13,820 nucleotides of DNA from QHBQ01 sp038230695 (GCA_038230695.1 JBBRMT010000119.1:1-13820), one strand, 5' to 3'. Shown: positions 1 through 6,856, counted from the stretch's first letter. Notes: generated from the sequence alone by a model not told the origin. Made by a program: numbers and translations.

Positions 1-130
1 TGAAGTTGGGGTAGACGTTGCGCCAGCGGTTGGTGTCGAGCAGGCGAGCGCGAGCGCCGGTTGCGCCGAGGGAGGCGACGAGCAGCAGCAAAGCAGCGAT
101 GATGAGGACAGGGGCTAGCCTTTTGTTCAC
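1..130 (-). CDS. N-terminal fragment of an exported protein, function unknown
   Basis: The gene runs off the left edge; 43 codons are visible. The start is GTG at 130-128, chosen because a GGAGG lies 9 nt upstream and no ATG precedes it. The predicted N-terminus is a basic MNKRLAP stretch, then a hydrophobic core (VLIIAALLLLVASLG, residues 8-22), then a small-residue ATGARA segment. This is the layout of a Sec signal peptide with cleavage likely near residues 26-28. There is no lipobox cysteine, so a lipoprotein is unlikely. The mature start (LLDTNRWRNVYPNF) is not recognised. An extended -10 promoter lies about 85 nt upstream. The product is probably secreted or membrane anchored; nothing more can be said from the fragment. 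Confidence 0.7.
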   Translation of the reverse strand, partial: MNKRLAPVLIIAALLLLVASLGATGARARLLDTNRWRNVYPNF

Positions 131-213
131 GATGATGGCCTCCTTAGCGCGTCAGGCGGGCTGTTCCAGACAGCATATAGTTGGGGTTCTTTGTTATGTC
201 ACGTTATACCCGC

Positions 214-242
214 ATTATAGCACAAGGGTGGCATAAAGGGAA
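214..242 (-). promoter_or_regulatory. Extended -10 promoter for the exported-protein gene
   Basis: On the minus strand TATAAT (rc of 214-219) is preceded by TGC, giving an extended -10. The -35 about 17 nt upstream is poor (TTCCCT-like). It lies in the 192-nt gap between the PIN gene and the signal-peptide gene. Nothing else is evident in that gap except a weak 5-bp stem after the PIN stop. Confidence 0.45.
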
Positions 243-322
243 GTAGTTGGGGGGGTGGAACATTGGGACAGATTTGATGAATGATCGCGAAAGGATAAAC
301 GCAAGCATCGTAACAAGGAAGG

Positions 323-952
323 TTACTTACATTCGTCAACGCCATAGCCAAGCATAAGTTCCTGCCAAAGTGAAGGCGAACCATTGCCAAGCTCACCTAG
401 CCAGCTTGTAATTTCATCACCACTCATCATCCATACTATTTGCTTGCCGGTTCGCTCAGGCTTACCCAGGCGTATCCACACTACGACGCATAGTTCGTTT
501 ATTACCGCCGATGTTGCTGCGTAGAAAGCCCGCGCCCTTCGTTCACAGGATACGACAAGGTTATCTGTAGTAACTGCTGCCTCGACCAGGTGAATGTCCT
601 TTACGATCTCCTCGCGCTCATGGTCGTCTTTCGTCGCGGCAATGGCCTCAATCCTCTGCCTTAGTGCTTGTCTGATATTTACCTTTTCGTCTCGAATAAT
701 ATGTACCCGCTTACTGCCAAACATCCGAACCAGCCACCTATGTGCAAAGGCTGCCTCGTTGCGGTGCTTTCGCCATTCAGCAAACGTCTCCTCGGTAAAA
801 GCGACAAGATGTCCATGTGCCTCGACAAAGTTCAGGAACGCACGGCAGTTGATATTATCTTCGGCACGCGGAGTCGCGCTTGAACCAGCGCTCATTGCTA
901 CCGAGTTGTCAATCACTATTTCGACGGTGTGGGGCGGAGGCTTGCTGGTCAC
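323..952 (-). CDS. PIN-like nuclease paired with an OLD-type ATPase
   Basis: 209 aa. A hydrophobic strand ends in an acid (VEIVIDNS, D15), as in PIN ribonucleases. A second acidic cluster follows (TEETFAEW, E54-E59). The segment KDIHLVEAAVTTDNLVVS (residues 118-135) has the D-x-H/x-L-x-x-A-A plus second Asp pattern of PIN proteins (D119, D130), followed by basic CERRAR. These acids would hold divalent metal for RNA cleavage. The start is GTG at 952-950, overlapping the ATPase stop by 4 nt (GTGA), so the two are translationally coupled. The protein is longer than typical VapC toxins (about 130 aa), and no small antitoxin gene is adjacent. Assignment rests on the motif pattern alone. The most likely role is effector nuclease of the ATPase-PIN pair; a housekeeping RNase is an alternative. 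Confidence 0.65.
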   Translation of the reverse strand: MTSKPPPHTVEIVIDNSVAMSAGSSATPRAEDNINCRAFLNFVEAHGHLVAFTEETFAEWRKHRNEAAFAHRWLVRMFGSKRVHIIRDEKVNIRQALRQRIEAIAATKDDHEREEIVKDIHLVEAAVTTDNLVVSCERRARAFYAATSAVINELCVVVWIRLGKPERTGKQIVWMMSGDEITSWLGELGNGSPSLWQELMLGYGVDECK

Positions 953-2478
953 TTGCTGGCAGCCTCCGGCGTGGGAGTGTTTGCTGACTCATCCTTATGT
1001 CCGTTCGCCGAGCTACCATTAGCCGAGGGATGGTGTTCCGGTGTGGCGCTGCCATCCAACAGGCGGGCCTCCGCTGCATCGAGGTAGCGGTTCTCCAGTT
1101 CTGACTCCACATTGTAGAAATCAAAACTGAAGTCTTCGGGCCAATCGCCATAAGCGCCAGCGGCATCGAGGTCAGTGCTATTCACATGGGTAACACCCTC
1201 ATCGTCGCGGGTGAACCAGTGCAGCTTGACCAGTTCTGGATCCAGCTTGCCCTCAGCCACCAACGTGCGTACCGCCAATAGCAGCGTATCGCTATGCGTC
1301 TCCACTACCAATCGCACACCACGTTTAGCCGCATCCGCCAGCAACATCGCCATCGCTGCCTGTGCCTTCGGGTGCAGGTGCAACTCTGGCTGATCAATAT
1401 AAACGAGCTGCCCAGGTTTAGCCACAAGGAGAGCGGCTACTACTGACAACGATTGTGATACTCCTAGACCGACATCAGCAATGCTAACTGTGTCTGAGTT
1501 ATTAGTTTTCCTACCCCGCCTAGGCAATCTAGCAACGCGTATTTCCAATTCAACGTCGCTAACTGGTATCGCCTCAATACTACTGGCAAGACCTAGGCTT
1601 TCAAGACTATTTGAGAGAGGGCTATATCCAGAACCTTTGTAACGTTGTAGGGAATAGACAAGGCTAGCAGCATAGTTCTCGAATGTTCCAGGGAACACAG
1701 CCGAGCCAGAACCCTCAACTCGCTTGTAGTTTCTCTCAGGGTTACCTCTCAATGCTGGAACATGAATTGTTCCTAGAACAAACCAGCTAAATAGATCCTC
1801 ACCATAGGTAGAGAACCTTTCTCTTGTAAAAGAAGGGCTAAGTCGCTCCAGCCCCAAAAAGCATCTTTTGCGACCAACTCTCAAACGTGGCTGCCTCGAG
1901 ATTTTTGAGCGATTTACAAACTGAATAGGCGGTTGCAATTCGTCTATAAAAGACGCTGCCTGTTGTATCTCATCATCTGACATATCGGTTCTTAGCTTAA
2001 ACACACCTTCCTTGCAGTGATACTTTGTTCTATACACTTGTTGTTCGTTGCATTCGCATACCATCTGCGCTAGCTCTATCGGTTCGCCCTCTCGATACTC
2101 GAACGTTTCAGCAAGCCATGATTTACCAGCATCAAGCCTTAGAGAGAAACGGGTTGTTACTTTCTTTCCAGCCAATGATGAGAGCATCTGCTCAGTTTTT
2201 GAAAAATACACATTTGGCCCATCCAGCTTCAGCGGCCCTGGATCATATGATGCCTCCAGCGTCTGCTTCATCAGCAGCAAGGGCTGCATGATGCTCGACT
2301 TGCCGCTGCTGTTTGCGCCCGCCAGGATGGTGAGGGGGCGGATTTCGATGCTGGTCTCATCGCGCAGCGACTTGAAGCCCTGCACCGTGATGCGGGTGAT
2401 GCCGCGTGGTTGGGGCTGACTCGGCTCCGCCTGGGTGATGGTTGCCGCTTCGTTGCTTTCAGTTTGTTCTTCGCGCAT
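949..2478 (-). CDS. OLD/AAA_15-21 family ATPase, DUF3696-like
   Basis: 509 aa. After a polar 25-residue N-terminus, TRITVQGFKSLRD begins a RecF/SMC-like ATPase fold. Walker A is GANSSGKSS (54-62). A GLGVSQSLSVV segment matches the D-loop-proximal motif of DUF3696/AAA_21 proteins. Walker B is LVYIDQPELHLHP (358-370) and the H-loop is ETHSD (393-397). The stretch GDWPEDFSFDFYN (about 444-456) resembles DUF3696. The last 33 residues are low complexity. No TOPRIM domain is present, unlike classical OLD nucleases. ATG 2478 follows GGAGG by 6 nt. The PIN gene overlaps the stop by 4 nt. Related ATPases pair with nuclease effectors in anti-phage systems (PtuA/PtuB, AriA/AriB), so a sensor-ATPase role is inferred. 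The middle, roughly 1430-2230, is visibly more AT-rich than its neighbours, hinting at transfer. Confidence 0.9.
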   Translation of the reverse strand: MREEQTESNEAATITQAEPSQPQPRGITRITVQGFKSLRDETSIEIRPLTILAGANSSGKSSIMQPLLLMKQTLEASYDPGPLKLDGPNVYFSKTEQMLSSLAGKKVTTRFSLRLDAGKSWLAETFEYREGEPIELAQMVCECNEQQVYRTKYHCKEGVFKLRTDMSDDEIQQAASFIDELQPPIQFVNRSKISRQPRLRVGRKRCFLGLERLSPSFTRERFSTYGEDLFSWFVLGTIHVPALRGNPERNYKRVEGSGSAVFPGTFENYAASLVYSLQRYKGSGYSPLSNSLESLGLASSIEAIPVSDVELEIRVARLPRRGRKTNNSDTVSIADVGLGVSQSLSVVAALLVAKPGQLVYIDQPELHLHPKAQAAMAMLLADAAKRGVRLVVETHSDTLLLAVRTLVAEGKLDPELVKLHWFTRDDEGVTHVNSTDLDAAGAYGDWPEDFSFDFYNVESELENRYLDAAEARLLDGSATPEHHPSANGSSANGHKDESANTPTPEAASK

Positions 2479-2506
2479 CTATTGCCTCCTGTCTAACCTA
2501 TGGCCC

Positions 2507-2536
2507 AGTATAGCACAATTGCTGCAAGCCTGTCCA
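2507..2536 (-). promoter_or_regulatory. Sigma70-type promoter of the ATPase-PIN operon
   Basis: On the minus strand TGGACA (rc of 2531-2536), an 18-nt spacer and TATACT (rc of 2507-2512) preceded by TGC. The start point would fall near 2500, giving a short leader before the ATG at 2478. The -35 lies inside the palindrome at 2526-2541. Confidence 0.7.
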
Positions 2537-2541
2537 GGCTT
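2526..2541. promoter_or_regulatory. 16-bp palindrome, candidate operator between divergent promoters
   Basis: AAGCCTG-TC-CAGGCTT is a perfect 7-bp inverted repeat. It covers the -35 box of the leftward promoter and sits just upstream of the -10 of the rightward promoter. A dimeric repressor here could block both. The regulator is unknown. Confidence 0.45.
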
Positions 2542-2542
2542 A

Positions 2543-2551
2543 TGTTATACT
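2543..2551 (+). promoter_or_regulatory. Extended -10 promoter for the GT39 gene
   Basis: TG-T-TATACT forms an extended -10 with no good -35 at the expected spacing. It is divergent from the ATPase promoter and about 55 nt upstream of the GT39 start. Confidence 0.45.
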
Positions 2552-2607
2552 CTAGCGGCTAGACAGCCATTGGAGTAAGGATAACATCCCACGGATAATT
2601 GCCTACG

Positions 2608-5043
2608 ATGAGCATTGAAGCGCCGCAAGATTCTCCCTCATCCAACCTCCCCCAAAGGGGGAGGGGTTTTGTCATCCTCACCCCATGGGGGAGGGGGTTT
2701 GCCAACCTCACCCGCTGGAGGGGTTTGGCGTTGATTGGTGGGGCGCTAGTGGTCATCTTCAGCGGGTTGTTGCTGCTGGCGATAAATAGCGCAGTGACAG
2801 TCACGATCAGCAGCGATAAGGGCGGCAGCAGCGTGAGGCTGAACGATGGCGAGGCCAGCATTACGGCGACGCTAAACCTTAGTGCGCCAATGCAGGTCTA
2901 CTATAGCCAACCCAGCGGTAGCGAGTTTTATTACCAGAGCAGCGGGTTGCTGGCCTGGCTGGGGGGGGCGCAGGGGCTACGCCCCGGCCTGGGCTGGCAT
3001 AACCTGGCGTTCAGCGGCACGCAGGGCAGCGGCCAGTTGGTGGGCATGGGCGCGGAGGAGGGAAGCGGCATCAGCGCGGGGCTGGTGTTCAGCAGCGCCG
3101 ACGGTGGGCAGTATCTTGCGCTGGTGCAGCCGGAGGGGTGGCGGGTGGCCTGGTATCGCTGGGTGGGCCAGCCCGGTACGATGCTTGCCAGCGCAATTTA
3201 CCATCCTACATTTGGCGTGGCGCTGGTCAGTTTGTTGGGCGAGGTTGCATTGCTGTTCTTCTATGCGCTGGGCGCATTGCTGCTGATCGGGCTGCTGGCC
3301 TGGCTGATTAAGGCGATGCTGGGGCTGGTCACTCGTCGCGTGCGCGTAGCGATGAGCGTGCATACCGGACAGGCGGTCAGCCGCTTCTTCCCGCTGATGC
3401 TGTTTGGGCTGGCCCTGTTGCTCACGGGATACGTCGCCTACGGCGTGCTGGACGCGATGCCCCATGTGCAAGATAGCGCCGCCTACATCTTCCAGGCGCG
3501 GATGTTCGCCGAGCGGCGGCTGCTGGTGCCTGACCCCGGCGCAGGGTTGCACGACTTCCTTGACCATGCTTATGTGCTGTTCTACAATGGCGCGTGGTTC
3601 AGCAAGTACCCGCCTGGCTATCCGCTGCTGCTGGCCCTGGGTGTGTTGATCGGCCAGCCCGCGATTATTGACCCACTGTGTGGCGCGGCGGCGCTGCTGC
3701 TCGTCTATCTGACCGGCAGGCGGCTGTTTAGCACGACGGTGGGGGCGCTGGCCGCATTGTTGGGGTTGGTCTCGCCGTTCTTCCTTACCATGTCAGGGGC
3801 AATCCTGTCGCACAGCGCCAGTATGCTGGGGACGGCGGCGTTTCTCTACTTCTTCGTGGTGGCAAGGCAGGCTGATTACCCTCCGCCTATTGATGGCAGT
3901 GCTGCACCCACTCTTCGCCTCTCTCGCTGGCGGCGGGGTATCACCTATTACGCCCCACTGCTGGCCGGATTGAGCATTGGCTGGGTAGTAATTACCCGCG
4001 AACTGTCTGCTCTAGGCATTGCCGCACCGTTCGTCGTCTACGCGCTAGTTGATCTGGCGATCAATCGCAACTGGCCGACCCTACGCCGCTATCTGCTAAT
4101 GGTGGTGGGAGCGTTGCCGCTGCTACTCTTCCTGCTAATTGACAACTACGTGCTGACTGGCGGCCCGCTCGACTTCCCCCAGAACCTGCAAACTAACTTC
4201 GACCTGGTCGGCTTCGGGCCAGGGCATGGTGGTGACCCGCTCGGTCACTCGCCCGCGCTAGGTCTCGCCAACGCCATCGTCTATCTGCGCGAGATAGCTA
4301 AAGATTTGTTCGGCTGGCCCGGGCCATTCACCTTCGTCTTCGTCGCGCTAGCGTTCCTGCCCCTCACCCCATCCCACCTCCAAGATGGGGGGGGTCAAGC
4401 ATCCCCGGCTCCGATTGAAGTATCGGCTACCGCTTTGCTAACTCAAAACTCAAAACTCAAAACTCAAAACTCGTCTTTCCCCTACGCCCGGCTGCTGCTG
4501 CTGGGGGGAGCGTTGGGATTGGTGGGTGCGTACTTCTTCTGGTGGGCAGCAGCACGAGTGTTCGGGCCGCGCTACTGGTACGAGATGCTGCCCTTCCTGC
4601 TGTTGCTCACTGCGCTGGGGGTGGTCAATGCCGGGCGATGGGTGGGCAATGTTATCAGCAGCGGAGCGGGTGGGAACACGCGGGCGGGGATGGCGGCCAG
4701 CGGGCTGCTGCTCACGCTGCTGGTGGCTTACTCAGCGTTGCAGTTCACCCCGCAGTACATTGCTAGTTTTCAGGATTACAACAATATGAACCCCGCCGAG
4801 CGTGACACAGTGGCAAAAGCGGCCCTACACCATGCCGTAGTGTTCGTCCAGCTCGATGCGCAAACCGTGCGCCGCGACTACAGCCGCGTGTTCTGGCTGA
4901 ATGACCCGTTGCTCACTCACGGCGCAGATGTAATCTGGCTGCGCGATCTTGGCGCACAGCGCGACAAGGTGGCAATGCAGCAATACTTCGCGGGCTGGAG
5001 CGGCTGGGTGGTGAACCGCACGGCGCTGCATCCGCTTCGTTAA
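2608..5043 (+). CDS. GT39/PMT-type membrane glycosyltransferase
   Basis: 811 aa from ATG 2608 (TTG 2599 is an alternative; no strong Shine-Dalgarno favours either). Family GT39/ArnT-like enzymes transfer a sugar from polyprenyl phosphate to an acceptor on the outer face of the membrane. Evidence is the many hydrophobic helices, the HVQDSAAYIFQA loop carrying the conserved catalytic-type Asp after the second membrane block, and the KYPPGYPLL motif typical of the family. After a first helix near residues 37-57, an unusual roughly 140-residue soluble domain precedes the PMT-like core. Two stretches are derived from repeat DNA: residues about 13-37 (10-residue repeats of the LTPWGRGF type) and about 585-622 (a hydrophilic linker ending TQNSKLKTQNS), between helices. 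The acceptor is unknown. Its partner may be the GT2 gene at 6057-6743. Confidence 0.88.
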   Translation: MSIEAPQDSPSSNLPQRGRGFVILTPWGRGFANLTRWRGLALIGGALVVIFSGLLLLAINSAVTVTISSDKGGSSVRLNDGEASITATLNLSAPMQVYYSQPSGSEFYYQSSGLLAWLGGAQGLRPGLGWHNLAFSGTQGSGQLVGMGAEEGSGISAGLVFSSADGGQYLALVQPEGWRVAWYRWVGQPGTMLASAIYHPTFGVALVSLLGEVALLFFYALGALLLIGLLAWLIKAMLGLVTRRVRVAMSVHTGQAVSRFFPLMLFGLALLLTGYVAYGVLDAMPHVQDSAAYIFQARMFAERRLLVPDPGAGLHDFLDHAYVLFYNGAWFSKYPPGYPLLLALGVLIGQPAIIDPLCGAAALLLVYLTGRRLFSTTVGALAALLGLVSPFFLTMSGAILSHSASMLGTAAFLYFFVVARQADYPPPIDGSAAPTLRLSRWRRGITYYAPLLAGLSIGWVVITRELSALGIAAPFVVYALVDLAINRNWPTLRRYLLMVVGALPLLLFLLIDNYVLTGGPLDFPQNLQTNFDLVGFGPGHGGDPLGHSPALGLANAIVYLREIAKDLFGWPGPFTFVFVALAFLPLTPSHLQDGGGQASPAPIEVSATALLTQNSKLKTQNSSFPYARLLLLGGALGLVGAYFFWWAAARVFGPRYWYEMLPFLLLLTALGVVNAGRWVGNVISSGAGGNTRAGMAASGLLLTLLVAYSALQFTPQYIASFQDYNNMNPAERDTVAKAALHHAVVFVQLDAQTVRRDYSRVFWLNDPLLTHGADVIWLRDLGAQRDKVAMQQYFAGWSGWVVNRTALHPLR
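2646..2728 (+). repeat. Three tandem 30-bp C/G palindromic units inside the GT39 5' end
   Basis: Units begin at 2646, 2676 and 2706 with CCTCACCC/CCTCCCCC and end in GGGGTTTG-like DNA; the third is shortened. The first contains a perfect stem, CCTCCCCC-AAA-GGGGGAGG (2646-2664); the second has CCCC-AT-GGGG flanked by CTC/GAG. Because the period is 30 bp, each unit adds ten residues in frame. The palindromes resemble those at 5081-5098 and 8192-8206. Confidence 0.75.
4368..4472 (+). repeat. Palindrome plus heptamer array inside the GT39 reading frame
   Basis: CCCATC (4368-4373) pairs with GATGGG (4384-4389), a small CCGAT/ATCGG hairpin follows, then ACTCAAA repeats 4.6 times at 4441-4472. The block looks like intergenic repeat DNA yet stays open in frame, encoding a hydrophilic loop. 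Seven is not a multiple of three, so loss or gain of one unit would shift the frame. Confidence 0.8.
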
Positions 5044-5066
5044 GGCATGAGGTATGAGGTATGAGT

Positions 5067-5098
5067 AAAAGCAAAAAGCCTTCCCCCTAGTGGGGGAG
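5067..5098 (-). terminator. Rho-independent terminator, methyltransferase side
   Basis: On the minus strand CTCCCCC-ACTA-GGGGGAAG is followed by GCTTTTTGCTTTTAC. This is a strong GC stem with two T runs, placed between convergent genes. Read on the plus strand the hairpin is followed by AGTTTGAAT, so it may act weakly for the GT39 transcript too. The stem is a member of the C/G palindrome family. Confidence 0.65.
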
Positions 5099-5123
5099 TT
5101 TGAATAAAGGGATGGAACTAGTA

Positions 5124-5153
5124 AAGTGGGGCAAGTAGCGATATGCCCCACTT
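5124..5153. terminator. Perfect 10-bp hairpin, likely part of a bidirectional terminator
   Basis: AAGTGGGGCA (5124-5133), a 10-nt loop, then TGCCCCACTT (5144-5153). On the minus strand TACTAG follows; T tracts are weak on both sides. It lies 33 nt past the methyltransferase stop. Confidence 0.5.
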
Positions 5154-5185
5154 GCCCGACTCCTTCACTCATGCCCATGCCTAAT

Positions 5186-5983
5186 CTACGCCTTGCGCCC
5201 AATCGCCACCACCGAGATGCCGACCGGCACCTTGATGCGCTCTTCGATGCCACGCACCAATGGGGTGATCACGTTGAACAGCTTTAGCTGGCCGCTGGGC
5301 AGGATCGAACGGCGTAGGATGCGCGAGTTGAGATACCAGCCGAGCATTCCGGGGATGTTCATCGAGAAGGATTGTTCGATGCTGAAGCCCGCCGCCCGCA
5401 TCAGGCGCAGCACCTCATTGTACTTGTAGCGGCGATAGTGATCGAGATAGTAATCTAGCGTGCCATAGAGGGCGCGGCCCTGGGGAACGAGCAGCAGCAG
5501 CCGCCCGCCCGGCGCTAGCGCCTGGTACATATTCGCCAGCGCCTTTTCATCGTCGGGGATGTGTTCCAGCACGTTGAGGCAAATGGCGGTGTCGAAGTTG
5601 CAGCCACGCAGACGCTCAATCAGCGCGTCATCGGTAATGTCGCCCACTGTCGGCACGATATGGTCGTGGTGAAGGAAGCGGCCAGAGACGGTTTCAATCG
5701 CCTCGGAAACCGGATCAACCGACACAACCAGGTCACGGTCGAGGAAGTAGTGGGTAAAGTTGCCCAGGCCGCAGCCCACCTCCAGGATGCGCCTGCCAAC
5801 ATAAGGCTGCAGCCGATCCCAAATCCAATCGTTGTAACGTTCCACCGTCGCCATGCGGCGCAGGGTTTCGCTACCCACCTGCAAATCCTCGATCGACTCG
5901 CCTTTGCTCACACGCTGTTCGCGCAGTTGCTCGGCACGGTCGCGCTCGCGCACATAGGCGCGTAGCGCCCTAATCTTTGCCAC
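5186..5983 (-). CDS. Class I SAM-dependent methyltransferase
   Basis: 265 aa. Motif I is ILEVGCGLGNF (66-76), which binds SAM. SVDP (D90) would contact the ribose hydroxyls, and NVLEHIPDD (137-145) is the motif IV/post-III region of Methyltransf_11/25 proteins. LAPGGRLLLLVP is the usual strand-5 turn. A charged N-terminal helix of about 45 residues precedes the fold. The start is GTG at 5983, with an AAGGGTG ribosome site about 7 nt upstream. It follows the GT2 gene by 73 nt on the same strand and shares its promoter. Methyltransferases of this type next to a GT2 often modify glycans or lipid carriers. The substrate cannot be read from the sequence; glycan methylation is inference. Confidence 0.88.
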   Translation of the reverse strand: MAKIRALRAYVRERDRAEQLREQRVSKGESIEDLQVGSETLRRMATVERYNDWIWDRLQPYVGRRILEVGCGLGNFTHYFLDRDLVVSVDPVSEAIETVSGRFLHHDHIVPTVGDITDDALIERLRGCNFDTAICLNVLEHIPDDEKALANMYQALAPGGRLLLLVPQGRALYGTLDYYLDHYRRYKYNEVLRLMRAAGFSIEQSFSMNIPGMLGWYLNSRILRRSILPSGQLKLFNVITPLVRGIEERIKVPVGISVVAIGRKA

Positions 5984-6056
5984 TTAATCACCCTTTCATC
6001 GTTAAAAAGACGGTGTATCCGCGTAGCGCGTACCGACAACTTTCCTGCAGCGGAGT

Positions 6057-6743
6057 TTAGCTGACAAAGCGATACTTGATCAAAGCCCACAGCGCCTCCG
6101 GCCCATCCTTCCAGATGTTCAGCTTCTTGCCCTCCAACGCATCGCGGCCCGCGTAGGAGATCGGCACCTCATAGATGCGATAGCCGCGCCGCAGAACCTT
6201 GGCGGTGATCTCAGGCTCGAAATTGAAGCGTTCGCATTCGATGTTGATGCCCTGTATCACCTCGCGGCGGAAGGCTTTGTAACCTGTCTCCATATCGGTG
6301 AGGATGGTGTTGTAGAGGATGTTGGTAACCAGATTAAGAGCCTTGTTACCCATATAGTTGGCGAAGGCAAAGGCGCGATGCACACCCATAAAGCGCGAAC
6401 CATAAACCACCTCGGCCTTGCCGTCGTCAATCGGGGCGATCAGCTGGGGGTAGTCGCTGGGGTCGTATTCCAGGTCGGCATCCTGAACGATCACAATATC
6501 GCCGGAGCAATACTTGAAGCCGGTACGCAGGGCCGCGCCCTTGCCGTGATTGCGGGCGTGGAAGAAGACGCGCACGGGGGTATCGTCGGCGGTCAGGTTC
6601 TTGAGAATGTCGCGGGTGCCGTCGGTGGAGAAGTCGTCAACGACGATGATCTCCTTATCGAAGGGGGCTTCCTTGACCCGCTTGATGATCTTCTCGATCG
6701 TATCTTTCTCGTTGTAGCAGGGGATAACCACAGACAGGTGCAT
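6057..6743 (-). CDS. GT2 polyprenyl-phosphate sugar synthase, DPM1-like
   Basis: 228 aa. The enzyme should move a sugar from a nucleotide donor (GDP-mannose or UDP-glucose type) to polyprenyl phosphate on the cytoplasmic face. Motifs seen: VVIPCYNE (5-12), VVDDFSTDGT (34-43), GKGAALRTG (68-76) and QDADLEYDP (87-95), which holds the metal-binding DxD. VVYGSRF, METGYKAFR and FNFEPEITAKVLRRGY follow, all typical of the dolichyl-phosphate mannosyl/glucosyl synthase branch. The length and lack of C-terminal helices place it with the soluble or peripheral DPM1 form. ATG 6743 has AGGAG 11 nt upstream. It is transcribed with the downstream methyltransferase. The GT39 gene that could use its product is convergent, about 1 kb away. 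Confidence 0.92.
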   Translation of the reverse strand: MHLSVVIPCYNEKDTIEKIIKRVKEAPFDKEIIVVDDFSTDGTRDILKNLTADDTPVRVFFHARNHGKGAALRTGFKYCSGDIVIVQDADLEYDPSDYPQLIAPIDDGKAEVVYGSRFMGVHRAFAFANYMGNKALNLVTNILYNTILTDMETGYKAFRREVIQGINIECERFNFEPEITAKVLRRGYRIYEVPISYAGRDALEGKKLNIWKDGPEALWALIKYRFVS

Positions 6744-6770
6744 TAGGGGTGTTGCTCCTTCTCAGATAAA

Positions 6771-6819
6771 GTGCAAAAAGTGGCGCACAGATGCGCCCGG
6801 CGGCCAATAGAGACCGCCG
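6771..6819 (-). promoter_or_regulatory. Leader hairpins with terminator-like element upstream of GT2
   Basis: In the minus-strand leader a stem CGGCGG/CCGCCG (6814-6819 with 6798-6803, 10-nt loop) is followed immediately by GGCGCA-TCTG-TGCGCC (6782-6797) and then ACTTTTTGC. The second hairpin plus T5 looks like an intrinsic terminator between promoter and start codon, i.e. a candidate attenuator. No leader peptide or known riboswitch is seen. The first stem may be partly cut by the start point. Confidence 0.45.
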
Positions 6820-6821
6820 AT

Positions 6822-6850
6822 ATGATACTGGATAGCTGGGATTCTGTCAA
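6822..6850 (-). promoter_or_regulatory. Promoter of the GT2-methyltransferase operon
   Basis: On the minus strand TTGACA (rc of 6845-6850), a 17-nt spacer and TATCAT (rc of 6822-6827). It is back to back with the regulator promoter; the two -35 boxes are 6 nt apart. Confidence 0.8.
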
Positions 6851-6856
6851 ACTGTG

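Larger units (their letters stand above)
5044..5181. repeat. Inverted heptamer arrays between convergent genes
   Basis: GGCATGA-GGTATGA-GGTATGA begins directly after the GT39 stop (5041-5043). An inverted counterpart, TCATGCC-CATGCC, lies at 5169-5181, just before the methyltransferase stop. The two hairpins at 5081-5098 and 5124-5153 lie between. The right arm is short and imperfect. Confidence 0.55.

Noticed and set aside
300..325. Terminator after the PIN gene
   Set aside because: GTAAC/GTTAC is only a 5-bp stem and no T tract follows.
323..952. Classical VapBC toxin-antitoxin pair
   Set aside because: The partner is a 509-aa ATPase, not a small DNA-binding antitoxin, and the PIN protein is longer than VapC.
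594..1022. 142-aa plus-strand frame opposite the PIN and ATPase genes
   Set aside because: It is antisense to two genes with clear motifs, has no ribosome site and no protein-like family pattern.
2977..3567. 196-aa minus-strand frame inside the GT39 gene
   Set aside because: Composition (His/Gln/Pro rich) is typical of an antisense shadow of a GC-rich membrane gene.
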